Shown piece by piece: positions 8,597-16,527 of a DNA stretch of 64,000 bases. The stretch spans positions 81,534 to 145,533 of the forward strand of contig JACERV010000009.1 in NCBI GenBank assembly GCA_013911065.1, in the 5' to 3' direction. The translations under genes were made by a program, and so were the position numbers. Source of the DNA: Ruminococcus sp. GTDB taxonomy: Bacteria; Bacillota; Clostridia; Lachnospirales; Lachnospiraceae. Within the stretch, counting starts at the first letter, position 1. Every line of letters starts with the position of its first letter. Below the pieces are notes generated by a model. That model made no database searches, was not told the origin of the DNA, and saw only the letters and a program-made list of their open reading frames with translations.

Positions 8597-9361
8597 CTAT
8601 TCCGGATAGATACACTCTATCCCCAACTCCTCAAACTTCCGAAGCCATATGTCTCCAGGCTTTTCGTCAGTAACAAGAGTCGTTATATCTTCCAGCATTC
8701 CGATTGATGTAAATGCTGTCTGCCCAAACTTACTGCTGTCCACTGCAAGAATCTTCTGTTTTCCCGCTTCCAGCATTGTTTTCTTATTATTCGCATGAAG
8801 ATCATCGGAATCTGTAATACCTGCAGCAAGGTCAACTCCTTTACACGAAATAATCGTCTTATCTACATGATAGGAGCGAAGCATCCTGTCTGTCTGAGGT
8901 CCTACAAGGGCAAAGGAACCCTCTCTCGATACGCCGCCGGTGGACAGCACACTCCAATCCGGCACATCAAACAATTCAATAATGATTTCTATTGAATTTG
9001 TAATCAATGTCAAATTCTTCTTATCTTTTAATGCTTTTGCAATGTACACTGCTGTTGAGCTGGCATCCAGCATAACGCTGTCCCCATCGTGTATCAGGCT
9101 GTTCATCAGTTCCGCAATACGCTGCTTTCCGACTACATTACGGTTCTTCCTGATATTAAAGGGAAGATCAATACTCACATTTTCGTTCATTACGGCACCG
9201 CCGTAACTCTTAATAGCATAGCCGTCATTCACCAGCTTTTCCAAGTCCCTGCGGATTGTCTCCTCAGACACTTCATATAACTGACTAAGTTCACTTACCA
9301 CTACACGCCGTTCAGCCTGAAGTTTTTCCAATATTTCATTACGTCTCTCTATTGCAAGCAT
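8597..9361 (-). CDS. DeoR family transcriptional regulator of the microcompartment locus
   Basis: A 254-residue DeoR/GlpR repressor. The N-terminal winged helix reads VVSELSQLYEVSEETIRRDL, followed by the sugar-phosphate sensor domain of the ribose-5-P isomerase-like fold (IHDGDSVMLDASSTAVYIAKAL, TGGVSREGSFALVGP, DSSKFGQTAF). I chose ATG 9361 over the overlapping GTG 9364 because GGAGG then has a 7-base spacer. It is the last gene of the microcompartment operon, 79 bp behind the PduT-like gene. Its likely effector is a phosphorylated sugar such as rhamnulose-1-P or fuculose-1-P. Candidate operators are the A/T-rich AAACAAA-type repeats near 17895-17930 and the GGGTTTGTGTG motif at both operon promoters. 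Confidence 0.85.
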   Translation of the reverse strand: MLAIERRNEILEKLQAERRVVVSELSQLYEVSEETIRRDLEKLVNDGYAIKSYGGAVMNENVSIDLPFNIRKNRNVVGKQRIAELMNSLIHDGDSVMLDASSTAVYIAKALKDKKNLTLITNSIEIIIELFDVPDWSVLSTGGVSREGSFALVGPQTDRMLRSYHVDKTIISCKGVDLAAGITDSDDLHANNKKTMLEAGKQKILAVDSSKFGQTAFTSIGMLEDITTLVTDEKPGDIWLRKFEELGIECIYPE

Positions 9362-9440
9362 CACGTTGCCTCCCGGTATTACCGTATTTTGAAAGTTACA
9401 TTACAGTTCAGCCGCAAATCCGATTCCCCGTGCGGGACTG

Positions 9441-9989
9441 TTACAAAATTGCCTCGCGGATCTGAGCATCCGGATGTGCGATAATAGATGAGTCCAGATA
9501 CATCCCATCTTTTGCTGCTGCCGCTTCCGCTTTTTCAATCGCAGCTTCTACTGCTGCAACCTCACCTGTCAGCATTAGATAAGATTTCCCGCACATCCCC
9601 CGGGCAATTCTAAGCTCAATTAAATCAACAATTGCTGTCTTTGCGGCCTCATCTGCCGCCACGATAATAGACGCTGCATCATATGTCTCCAGTATTCCCA
9701 GAGCAGATACTTCTTCAATCTTTGAAGCTCCATAGATTGCCGGAAAAATGGATTCGTGTGGGTTACCAAGAATAAAGCTGTTAATCAGGTGCTTTCCATG
9801 CAGTGTTCTGGAAGTTTCAACTGCTGCATTTACCGCACTTAAGTCCCCTGAGATAATTACAATGTATTTTCCCGGACATACCGTTTGGGCCTCAATGATA
9901 TTCACATCAGAAGTCTTGACCATAGCATCTGCTGCCACGACACCTGCTGAAACAGTCTTATATTCTGCCATTCCAATTGCCTTACTCAT
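9441..9989 (-). CDS. pduT: PduT-like tandem-BMC shell protein with Fe-S cysteine
   Basis: A 182-residue shell trimer subunit made of two consecutive BMC domains (about 3-90 and 95-180). With the start at ATG 9989 (MSKAIGMAEY), the Cys of the VCPGKY motif is residue 38. This is the position that carries the pore-bound [4Fe-4S] cluster in PduT of Citrobacter, where three subunits each give one Cys (family knowledge). An upstream in-frame ATG at 9998 lies inside the preceding gene; GGAAGG supports 9989. The gene overlaps the PduS-like gene by 8 bp. PduS and PduT together are thought to move electrons across the shell, here probably to recycle NAD+ or power the glycyl-radical chemistry inside. 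Confidence 0.87.
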   Translation of the reverse strand: MSKAIGMAEYKTVSAGVVAADAMVKTSDVNIIEAQTVCPGKYIVIISGDLSAVNAAVETSRTLHGKHLINSFILGNPHESIFPAIYGASKIEEVSALGILETYDAASIIVAADEAAKTAIVDLIELRIARGMCGKSYLMLTGEVAAVEAAIEKAEAAAAKDGMYLDSSIIAHPDAQIREAIL

Positions 9990-11331
9990 TGCCTGCACGT
10001 CCTTCCTGCGTTTCTATGATTATAAATCTTTCATTCACTTCACTGACCGTACCCTCAATACTTGCATGAATGCCTACACTTAATCCTTTGCCCGGTTCAG
10101 CGATCATCTGCCCTCTTAGCACCTTATCCCCCATTTTCACAACCGCGGATGCAGGTGCTCCGATATGCTGGCTTAGCAATATCTTTACTTTTCGGATGTG
10201 GGCTGACGACTCATCCAAAGGAGCTTCCTTGTCATAACGGGTCAGGTCCAGCCTTGCCATCAAGCGTTCCATAGGAACTTTACGGTACTCTCTTTCCCTT
10301 CCCACCTTTTTGGGCACAACACCTTGGGGGGGCTTTATTCCATTCGCCCGTAACCCTGCTTTATATTCTGTCATCAAAGACCTTGGTGATAACCCCTGCA
10401 TGCAGGAATACATTTCACACAAGCCACAGGAAGAACAAAACATCGTATTCAAAAATATGTCCGGCTGCTGTACATCCTTACAGGTTGCCGCCCTCATGAA
10501 TAAATGTGGTTCTACAGGGTGACCCAGGAGATTTCTTGGACATAAATCTGTACACATATTACATTGGCAGCAGCAGGCTGCCGCACGTTTCAAATCTATC
10601 GATGACTTTTCTCTTTTTCTCTGAATAATCAAATGCTCCTCTGGTAATACCAATATCGCATTTGTGGTTTTAGTAACCGGCTGTGAACCACTGCCGATAA
10701 AGCCCATCATCGGTCCTCCGATGAAATATACCGGGTTCTTCACCGTAACATGGCCGGCCATTCTCACTACTTCTTCCATTGTTGTGCCAAGAGGTACTCT
10801 CACGGTTACCGGATTTTCTACCTCAGCCACAACAGATACCAATTTATCTACAACCGGCAGCTTCTGGCTGACAGCTTTATATACATTGTATACGGTCTCA
10901 ACATTAAATACGGCTACTCCGCTTTCAATGGGGAGCCCACCCGGCTTTACCACCTTGCCGGTCACTTCATAAATTAATACAACTTCATCACCCGCCGGAT
11001 ATACCTCATCCAACAGTCCAAGCCTGACCTCGGGGTATTCCCCTATTACTTCATTCAGTGCATCAATTGTTTTAATATAGGCTTTCTTGATTCCAATCAC
11101 AACTTCTTTGGCTCCTACAGCCTGCCCTATCATGTGAAAGGTTTCAACGATTTCCTGTGCATATTTCTCCAGTAATTGCCTATGTAATTTCAACAGCGGC
11201 TCACATTCCGCACAGTTCAGGATAATTGTTTCCGCGCGTTCATCTAACTTCGCGTATGTAGGAAAGCCCGCACCACCTGCACCAACAATACCGGCTTGCT
11301 GCAATATGCTGCTCAATTCTTTCATATCCAT
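9982..11331 (-). CDS. pduS: PduS/RnfC-like flavin and iron-sulfur electron-transfer protein
   Basis: A 449-residue protein of the PduS/RnfC family. The N-terminal Gly-rich loop IVGAGGAGFPTYAKL and the NCAECEP motif mark the flavin/NADH-binding RnfC domain. Two ferredoxin-like clusters follow at about residues 255-310 (CCCQCNMCTDLCPRNLLG and CSSCGLCEMYSCMQG), and the C-terminal part is a SLBB/lipoyl-like domain. In Pdu compartments PduS reduces cobalamin. Here the dehydratase is a B12-independent glycyl radical enzyme, so the partner must differ; passing electrons through PduT to keep NAD+ balanced is the likeliest role. Starts at ATG 11331 with GGAG upstream, 6 bp after the vertex-protein gene. 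Confidence 0.87.
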   Translation of the reverse strand: MDMKELSSILQQAGIVGAGGAGFPTYAKLDERAETIILNCAECEPLLKLHRQLLEKYAQEIVETFHMIGQAVGAKEVVIGIKKAYIKTIDALNEVIGEYPEVRLGLLDEVYPAGDEVVLIYEVTGKVVKPGGLPIESGVAVFNVETVYNVYKAVSQKLPVVDKLVSVVAEVENPVTVRVPLGTTMEEVVRMAGHVTVKNPVYFIGGPMMGFIGSGSQPVTKTTNAILVLPEEHLIIQRKREKSSIDLKRAAACCCQCNMCTDLCPRNLLGHPVEPHLFMRAATCKDVQQPDIFLNTMFCSSCGLCEMYSCMQGLSPRSLMTEYKAGLRANGIKPPQGVVPKKVGREREYRKVPMERLMARLDLTRYDKEAPLDESSAHIRKVKILLSQHIGAPASAVVKMGDKVLRGQMIAEPGKGLSVGIHASIEGTVSEVNERFIIIETQEGRAGNE

Positions 11332-11337
11332 AGTTCA

Positions 11338-11604
11338 CTACTCCAGTCCTGTTCCATCGTCAATAATACCAACAATCGCCGCATCAACAGGTGCATCCGG
11401 CATCCCGGAACCAATTCTGGCCGCGCTTCCCTGTGCCACTAACACATAATCGCCTACACCCGCACCTATTTTATCAATCGCAATGAGTTGTTTTGCTCCT
11501 GTCTGCATATGCTCCAAAACATCCACAATCATAAGCTTGTTGCCGACTAAATTTTCACATTTGCGTGTTGAGACAACACTTCCCTTTATCTTACCTATCA
11601 GCAT
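11338..11604 (-). CDS. pduN: EutN/CcmL/PduN pentameric vertex protein
   Basis: An 88-residue single-domain BMC vertex protein (MLIGKIKGSVVSTRKCENL, LIAIDKIGAGVGDYVLVAQG, PVDAAIVGIID are family signatures). Pentamers cap the twelve corners of the icosahedral shell. Only one such gene is visible. AAGGAGG precedes the ATG at 11604. It follows a 152-bp gap after pduL that contains a strong hairpin and a dispersed palindrome, so its expression may be set separately. Low vertex-to-facet stoichiometry would fit. Confidence 0.92.
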   Translation of the reverse strand: MLIGKIKGSVVSTRKCENLVGNKLMIVDVLEHMQTGAKQLIAIDKIGAGVGDYVLVAQGSAARIGSGMPDAPVDAAIVGIIDDGTGLE

Positions 11605-11665
11605 AACATCCTCCTTGTGCGGGTCAAAGCAGATATTTGGAATCCGCTTTTCTCTTTATTCTTGT

Positions 11666-11687
11666 AGGGGATGCCGCGGCATCCCCT
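11666..11687. repeat. Perfect GC-rich hairpin between pduL and pduN
   Basis: Arms AGGGGATGC and GCATCCCCT around the loop CGCG make a perfect 22-bp palindrome. No T-run follows on the minus strand, so it is not a normal terminator. It may stabilise the upstream 3' end or cut read-through into the vertex and electron-transfer genes. Confidence 0.6.
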
Positions 11688-11697
11688 ATAATCTTAG

Positions 11698-11734
11698 GTA
11701 TACTTATTGAACATTAGTAATTCAACGAGTATAC
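11698..11734. repeat. Dispersed imperfect palindrome, copy 1
   Basis: Outer arms GTATAC (11698-11703 and 11729-11734) and inner TTATTGAA/TTCAACGA arms flank the core CATTAGTAA. It is related to elements at 22262, 62945 and 62986. All four are intergenic. Confidence 0.55.
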
Positions 11735-11756
11735 GATATCTGTACAATACTCTGTC

Positions 11757-12404
11757 TTATTTGATAATTCTTACTGTATCTCCTGTTACAATCCTGGCTG
11801 CATTTGCTTCATCCGTGTCAATATGCATCTCCAAGGTAAAACTGTCATCTACACGAATCTGAACATGATTGAAAACAGTTCCTCTTTCATTATCCGCTTT
11901 TACGGATACGGTATCTCCATCATGTACCCCTGCTGCCATCGCATCCTTAGGCGCCATGTGGATATGTCTTTTGGCTATGATACATCCCTCATTCAGGTAA
12001 AGTGCTCCCTTTGGTCCCACCACTGCAACCGCAGCCGACCCGGCAATATTTCCTGACTCTCTGATTGGAGCCTTCACGCCAAGACGGATAGCATCTGTCG
12101 CGGAAACCTCTACCTGAGACTTCGTTCTCACAGGCCCTAAAATCCTGACATTTTCAATGGCTCTAAGCTTCAAACCCACAATGGTAACCAGTTCATTTGA
12201 TGCATATTGTCCGCCCATCAGTTCCTTTTTCTTTGTCAGCTGATAACCTGGGCCAAACAGAACCTCTACATGTTCCTGTGTTAAATGGACATGTCTTGCG
12301 GACACTCCAACCGGCACCATATACCCGGTATTATCAGAAGTCTTTTGCTTATCAATGGCTTCCAATACCATTTTTGTGATTAATTCTACATTGCCGTTAT
12401 CCAT
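11757..12404 (-). CDS. pduL: PduL-type phosphate propanoyltransferase
   Basis: A 215-residue PduL phosphotransacylase with two repeated PduL domains. It converts propionyl-CoA and phosphate to propionyl-phosphate and free CoA, recycling CoA inside the compartment and allowing ATP formation by a propionate kinase elsewhere. Zinc-binding His clusters are seen in GVSARHVHL (about 32-40) and KRHIHM (about 144-149). The N-terminal NVELITKMVLEAIDKQ is an amphipathic encapsulation helix joined by a short linker. No strong ribosome site precedes ATG 12404, which lies 2 bp after the shell-gene stop, so translational coupling is likely. Confidence 0.92.
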   Translation of the reverse strand: MDNGNVELITKMVLEAIDKQKTSDNTGYMVPVGVSARHVHLTQEHVEVLFGPGYQLTKKKELMGGQYASNELVTIVGLKLRAIENVRILGPVRTKSQVEVSATDAIRLGVKAPIRESGNIAGSAAVAVVGPKGALYLNEGCIIAKRHIHMAPKDAMAAGVHDGDTVSVKADNERGTVFNHVQIRVDDSFTLEMHIDTDEANAARIVTGDTVRIIK

Positions 12405-12406
12405 AA

Positions 12407-12931
12407 TTATTTAACCTGAGGAAGAATCTTTTCTACATCATTGTGTGGTCTTGGGATTACATGTGTTGCTACTAATTCTCCCAGTCTTCCTGCTGCTTCT
12501 GCGCCTGACTCAACGGCTGATTTTACAGCTCCTACGTCTCCACGCACCATAATTGTTACAAGTCCGGAACCAATTTTTTCTGTTCCAACTAACACTACGT
12601 TTGCAGCTTTAAGCATTGTGTCTGCTGCTTCGATTGATGCTACCAAACCTCTTGTTTCAACCATTCCTAATGCTTCCTGTGACATTCTTTTTTCCTCCTT
12701 TAATTGAATCTCTTCTACCTGTTCCACCTGCTGCGCCGTCTGCTTTACTCTTTGTACTGCTTTAGCGGGCGCTTTCGCCGTAGTTGTTTTCTTTGTGGAT
12801 GCAGCTTTCGTTATACCAGCCTTACCTTTTACAGCACTGGTAGATTTAGCTGTACTCCTTTTTGCTGCCTCTTCTGGTTTAGAGGTGCCTGGGGCCTGTT
12901 CTTCACCGGTTGATTTCTTTTCTTCCGCCAT
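12407..12931 (-). CDS. BMC-H shell protein with Lys/Ala/Thr-rich N-terminal extension
   Basis: A 174-residue product. Residues 83-174 form an ordinary BMC-H domain ([53 protein letters not shown]). Residues 1-82 are a basic, low-complexity tail rich in Lys, Ala and Thr, resembling histone H1-like tails, ending in a short Gln/Glu-rich helix. A strong ribosome site (AAGGAGG) and ATG occur inside the gene at 12685, so a short 92-residue shell protein is probably made from the same message. This recalls the PduB/PduB' pair of Pdu compartments, where the longer form links shell and core. Nearly the same DNA as the shell gene at 13252-13527 over the BMC part. Confidence 0.85.
   Translation of the reverse strand: MAEEKKSTGEEQAPGTSKPEEAAKRSTAKSTSAVKGKAGITKAASTKKTTTAKAPAKAVQRVKQTAQQVEQVEEIQLKEEKRMSQEALGMVETRGLVASIEAADTMLKAANVVLVGTEKIGSGLVTIMVRGDVGAVKSAVESGAEAAGRLGELVATHVIPRPHNDVEKILPQVK
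12683..12699 (-). promoter_or_regulatory. Internal ribosome binding site and second start in the extended shell gene
   Basis: On the minus strand AGGAGG (12699-12694) is followed after 8 bases by ATG (12685-12683), in frame with the long shell protein and starting [13 protein letters not shown]. It is as strong as any ribosome site in the operon, so the 92-residue product is expected to be abundant. Confidence 0.75.
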
Positions 12932-12942
12932 CTGACTGCCTC

Positions 12943-13227
12943 CTAAATTACTCGGTTTACACTGTTATTAATGATTTTGATAATCTCTTCATGGGGACTT
13001 GCAATTACCACTTGCGCTACGGGTTTCTTAATTCCATTTGCTGCGGCAGTTTCAATGGCTTGCGTTACAGCAGATACATCTCCGCGGATAATAATTGTTA
13101 CAAGTCTTCCACCTAACTTTTTTTCCCAGGTAACAAACTGCACGTCTGCCGTCTTGCACATAATGTCAATGGCAACGACTGCGGCTGTCACACTCGGAAT
13201 TTCAAAAAATCCATACGCCTGTCCCAT
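12943..13227 (-). CDS. BMC-H shell protein
   Basis: A 94-residue single-domain hexameric shell protein ([57 protein letters not shown]). It is more divergent than its neighbours: the pore-proximal loop reads WEKKLGGRL instead of TEKIGSGL, so its pore may pass different molecules. GGAGC precedes ATG 13227. It sits 11 bp upstream of the extended shell gene in a run of four BMC-H genes. Confidence 0.92.
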   Translation of the reverse strand: MGQAYGFFEIPSVTAAVVAIDIMCKTADVQFVTWEKKLGGRLVTIIIRGDVSAVTQAIETAAANGIKKPVAQVVIASPHEEIIKIINNSVNRVI

Positions 13228-13251
13228 GAGACTGCTCCTTTGCTGTAGTTC

Positions 13252-13527
13252 TTATACGGTTGGAAGGATCTTCTCTACATCATTGTGAGGTCTTGGGATT
13301 ACATGTGTTGCTACTAATTCTCCCAGTCTTCCTGCTGCATCAGCTCCTGCCTCAACAGCTGCCTTTACAGCTCCTACATCTCCGCGTACCATAACTGTTA
13401 CCAGTCCTGAGCCGATTTTCTCTGTTCCTACTAATGTAACCTCAGCAGATTTTGTCATTGCATCTGCTGCCTCAATTGCTGCTGTAAGACCTCTTGTTTC
13501 TACCATTCCTAATGCCAGTTGTGCCAT
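13252..13527 (-). CDS. BMC-H shell protein, PduA/PduJ-like
   Basis: A 91-residue canonical BMC-H protein ([61 protein letters not shown]). Two ATGs lie close together at 13533 and 13527. AGGAGG is 2 bases from the first but 8 from the second, so 13527 (MAQLALGM) is the start. Its DNA is nearly identical to the BMC part of the extended shell gene over long stretches (compare 13276-13335 with 12438-12497), pointing to recent duplication or gene conversion. Probably the main facet protein. Confidence 0.93.
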   Translation of the reverse strand: MAQLALGMVETRGLTAAIEAADAMTKSAEVTLVGTEKIGSGLVTVMVRGDVGAVKAAVEAGADAAGRLGELVATHVIPRPHNDVEKILPTV

Positions 13528-13539
13528 TTTCATTTCCTC

Positions 13540-13884
13540 CTAGACTTCTTCTACAAAAATTTTATTGGGTTTTCCTTTATCTAAACCGCTCAGTTTCAGC
13601 ATCTTTTCTGTATCCTCTGTTGGTCTTGCAATTTCGTATTCAGCTACAATTCCTGCTAGTTCCTCTGCCTTCCTTTTAGCTGCCTCTAGTGCTGCCTGAA
13701 CATCGGATACGCTTCCGCGAAACTTTATCATTACAATCAGTGGTACAGGCAATTCATCTGCATTTGCCGGTTTATTTTTATCAAAGGTTTCCAGACGTAC
13801 ATTTCCAGCCTTACATCCGGCATCAGCCGCCGCAAATGCTGTTGAGAGCCCGAATACCTCTAACATGCCTACTGCTTCTCCCAT
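13540..13884 (-). CDS. BMC-H shell protein with insertion and C-terminal tail
   Basis: A 114-residue BMC-domain protein (MGEAVGMLEVFGLSTAFAAAD, VIMIKFRGSVSDVQAALEAA). An insertion of about 12 residues (DKNKPANADELPVP) precedes the third strand, and a C-terminal tail of about 20 residues (KLSGLDKGKPNKIFVEEV) follows. The TEKIGSG pore loop of its neighbours is absent, so the pore is probably altered or closed. AAGGAGA lies 6 bases before ATG 13884. First of four consecutive single-domain shell genes, directly after the alcohol dehydrogenase. Confidence 0.88.
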   Translation of the reverse strand: MGEAVGMLEVFGLSTAFAAADAGCKAGNVRLETFDKNKPANADELPVPLIVMIKFRGSVSDVQAALEAAKRKAEELAGIVAEYEIARPTEDTEKMLKLSGLDKGKPNKIFVEEV

Positions 13885-13910
13885 ATCAATTCTCCTTTTT
13901 GGGATTGCTG

Positions 13911-15122
13911 CTATTTATTGATAATAGCAATTTTCAGTCCTTCCATTTTCAGGTTGGCCTGATGAGCTTCATTCACCTGCTCCAGCGGGAACTCATGAGT
14001 GATGAGGTCATCCATTGGAAGGCCGATTGCTTTTGCTCTCTTTAAGAAATCAAATGTTGTAGCATAATCTCTCAAAGTATATACCCAGGAACCAACCAGT
14101 GTGATTTCCTTAGAGCACAAATCAAAGTGAGGATTGATCGTTGCATCTCCTCCATTGATAAAGAATCCTAACTCACAGAGTCCGCCGCCGTTGCGGATAA
14201 ACTTATAAATGTTAGAGTGTGCTGCCGGTGAACCTGTGCACTGGAATGCAAAATCTGCAAGATGTCCGCCAAATGCATCTTTTACACCTTCTGCAAGAGC
14301 TTCAATTCCTTTGAAGTCTTTGAAGTTTACAGACTTGTCTGCGCCCATTCTCTTAGCAAAATCCAGTCTCTTCTGTTCTCCGTCTACAGCAACAATATTT
14401 TCAATACCCATAGTACGGAGGATTGAAATACAAATCAAACCGATAGGTCCGCATCCCTGTACTACTACTCTGCTGTTGAACCTTAAAATACCTGTGGTTT
14501 TTGCCCGTTCTACTGCATGAATAAGAACTGCACACGGCTCAATAAGAATTCTGGATTTCAAATCAAGGTCACTTACATTGAAAACTGTAGAACCCTCACG
14601 AATGAGTATGTAATCTGAAAACCATCCGTTTAAATGAATGTCATCATCCGGAAGCAGTCCGTATACGTCAGCGCCGCCCACATTCTGCTTATTCAGATCA
14701 TACATTGTAATGTCCGGGTCATCTTTAAAAATCATACAGGTAACAACTTTGTCTCCAACCTTCAATTCTTTTCCGGCACTGTCAATTTTCACATTCTTAC
14801 CCATCTTTACAATTTCGCCGGTACCTTCATGTCCGAGAACAACCGGAATCAGGCTGAATGGGTCTCTCTTGAACTCATGAGCATCTGTGCCGCACACACC
14901 ACATCCCTCTACTTTTACCAGGATGTCTCCGTCCCCAACTTCCGGTATCGGATATTCTTTTATATCATAATGCTCAAGAGCTGTCAACATAGCAACACGT
15001 GCAGTCTTCGGTACTGCTCCGCTTCCTGCTGCTGCGCCTGCCGCCGGAGTAATCTGTTTTTCCAGCATACTTTCCAGCACCTGCTTTACAACTGCCTCTA
15101 CACTTGCGGAATTCATTTCCAT
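13911..15122 (-). CDS. Zinc-type alcohol dehydrogenase of the microcompartment
   Basis: A 403-residue medium-chain dehydrogenase. The N-terminal SASVEAVVKQVLESML (5-20) is an amphipathic encapsulation helix, joined by an Ala/Gly linker to the enzyme. Catalytic zinc ligands are in GCGVCGTDAHEF and LGHEGTGEIV. The usual four-Cys structural zinc lobe is missing (VTCMIFKDDPDITMYDLNK keeps only one Cys). The Rossmann motif is VVQGCGPIGLICISI. Likely role: reduce propionaldehyde to 1-propanol, or lactaldehyde to 1,2-propanediol, regenerating NAD+ in the compartment. It replaces the iron-type PduQ used in many Pdu loci. AGGAGG precedes ATG 15122. Confidence 0.86.
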   Translation of the reverse strand: MEMNSASVEAVVKQVLESMLEKQITPAAGAAAGSGAVPKTARVAMLTALEHYDIKEYPIPEVGDGDILVKVEGCGVCGTDAHEFKRDPFSLIPVVLGHEGTGEIVKMGKNVKIDSAGKELKVGDKVVTCMIFKDDPDITMYDLNKQNVGGADVYGLLPDDDIHLNGWFSDYILIREGSTVFNVSDLDLKSRILIEPCAVLIHAVERAKTTGILRFNSRVVVQGCGPIGLICISILRTMGIENIVAVDGEQKRLDFAKRMGADKSVNFKDFKGIEALAEGVKDAFGGHLADFAFQCTGSPAAHSNIYKFIRNGGGLCELGFFINGGDATINPHFDLCSKEITLVGSWVYTLRDYATTFDFLKRAKAIGLPMDDLITHEFPLEQVNEAHQANLKMEGLKIAIINK

Positions 15123-15138
15123 TTTATTTCCTCCTGTT

Positions 15139-16527
15139 TTACCTAATGCATAAACTCTCTGCCATTACGCAGCGTCTTCTCTTTGTAAATGTACTTGCAC
15201 TTGTGAGCCCCTCACCTGTTCTGCTGGCAATGGTGAATGTGCAGAAGCCTTCGCCCCCGAATCCCAGTGCCGCGTAAGATGGGCCGTTCTTTACAAGAAT
15301 CGCTGTGTCCATTGCTTTTGCGTATTTTGTGATATTGTCTACATTTTTTGAATGGATATGTGCAGAGTGTCTGTTGCCATGCTCCAGCCAGAGTGCCTGT
15401 TCTATCGCATCATCCAAATCTTTTGCCCTGACAATACCCAGAATAGGCATCATCAGTTCTTCTTCAATTAATGGATGCTCCTTAACTCCCTCAAATATGA
15501 TACACCTGATATTGCCCGGAACGCTTATTCCAATCATTCCCAGCAAAGTCCTGGCATCCTTTCCCACACACTTTCTGTTCAATCTGCCATTCTGTAAAAC
15601 AACTGCTGTCAATGCATCCTGTTCCTCTTTAGTTGCCAGATAACATCCTTGTTCACTGACCATGTAGTGAATTAATTCTTCTACGACGGAGGTTACAGCC
15701 ACAACTTCCTTCTCAGCAATACAAGGCAGGTTATTGTCAAATGTACACCCATTTATAATATCTTCTGCCGCCTTGCGGATATCCGCAGTCTCATCCACAA
15801 GTACCGGAGGATTACCTGCACCTGCACCGATTCCCCTCTTACCAGAGGATAAAACAGCTGTTACAACACCCGGGCCTCCTGTTGCAGCAATCAACGGAAT
15901 ATCTTTATGCTTCATCATAATATTACTGGATTCCATGGTCGGTTTCTCAACAGTACATGCGATGTTATCCGGGCCTCCTGCTTCTATAGAAGCTTCATTT
16001 AACAGATTCACTGCATAAATAGATGTCTTAGTTGCTGCCGGGTGTGGATTGAATACTACTGTATTGCCCCCTGCCAGCATCCCTATTGTATTGCAGATAA
16101 CCGTCTCACTTGGATTTGTACATGGTGTAATCGCACCGATAACACCAAAGGGTCCCATCTCTACCAGTGTCAGCCCTCTGTCTCCTGACCATGCAGTTGT
16201 TGTGATATCTTCCGTTCCCGGTGTCTTTTCCGCAACCAACTGATGTTTTAAAATTTTATGGCCCACATTACCCATGCCTGTCTCATGTACACCCATACGT
16301 GCAAGAATCTCAGCATTTTCTATTGTCTTTTTTCTAATATTAGAAATAATTTTTTCTCTTTGATCCATGGACATTCTGCTGACAATCTTCTGTGCCTTTT
16401 TTGCAGCCTCTATTGCTTCGTCCATTCCGGCAAATACGCCGCGGCTTTTGGATACTTCGGATGCAATCTGCATTTTTGCCATAACTTCCTGAACTATATC
16501 CTGAATCACCTGTTCACTTACAGACAC
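15139..16527 (-). CDS. pduP: CoA-acylating propionaldehyde dehydrogenase (PduP-like)
   Basis: A 462-residue aldehyde dehydrogenase that oxidises propionaldehyde with NAD+ and CoA to propionyl-CoA. The catalytic Cys is in FDNNLPCIAEKEV. N-terminal residues 3-18 (SEQVIQDIVQEVMAKM) form the encapsulation helix, followed by a linker to about residue 30. Translation starts at GTG 16527 with AGGAGG 7 bases upstream; no suitable ATG exists. The gene overlaps the upstream GlcG-like gene by 10 bp. It is distinct from the succinate-semialdehyde dehydrogenase at 57221, which lacks this helix. Confidence 0.92.
   Translation of the reverse strand: MSVSEQVIQDIVQEVMAKMQIASEVSKSRGVFAGMDEAIEAAKKAQKIVSRMSMDQREKIISNIRKKTIENAEILARMGVHETGMGNVGHKILKHQLVAEKTPGTEDITTTAWSGDRGLTLVEMGPFGVIGAITPCTNPSETVICNTIGMLAGGNTVVFNPHPAATKTSIYAVNLLNEASIEAGGPDNIACTVEKPTMESSNIMMKHKDIPLIAATGGPGVVTAVLSSGKRGIGAGAGNPPVLVDETADIRKAAEDIINGCTFDNNLPCIAEKEVVAVTSVVEELIHYMVSEQGCYLATKEEQDALTAVVLQNGRLNRKCVGKDARTLLGMIGISVPGNIRCIIFEGVKEHPLIEEELMMPILGIVRAKDLDDAIEQALWLEHGNRHSAHIHSKNVDNITKYAKAMDTAILVKNGPSYAALGFGGEGFCTFTIASRTGEGLTSASTFTKRRRCVMAESLCIR

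Noticed and set aside
14634..15146. Plus-strand open frame of 170 codons opposite the alcohol dehydrogenase
   Set aside because: Antisense shadow with Cys/Phe-rich low-quality composition and no start signals.
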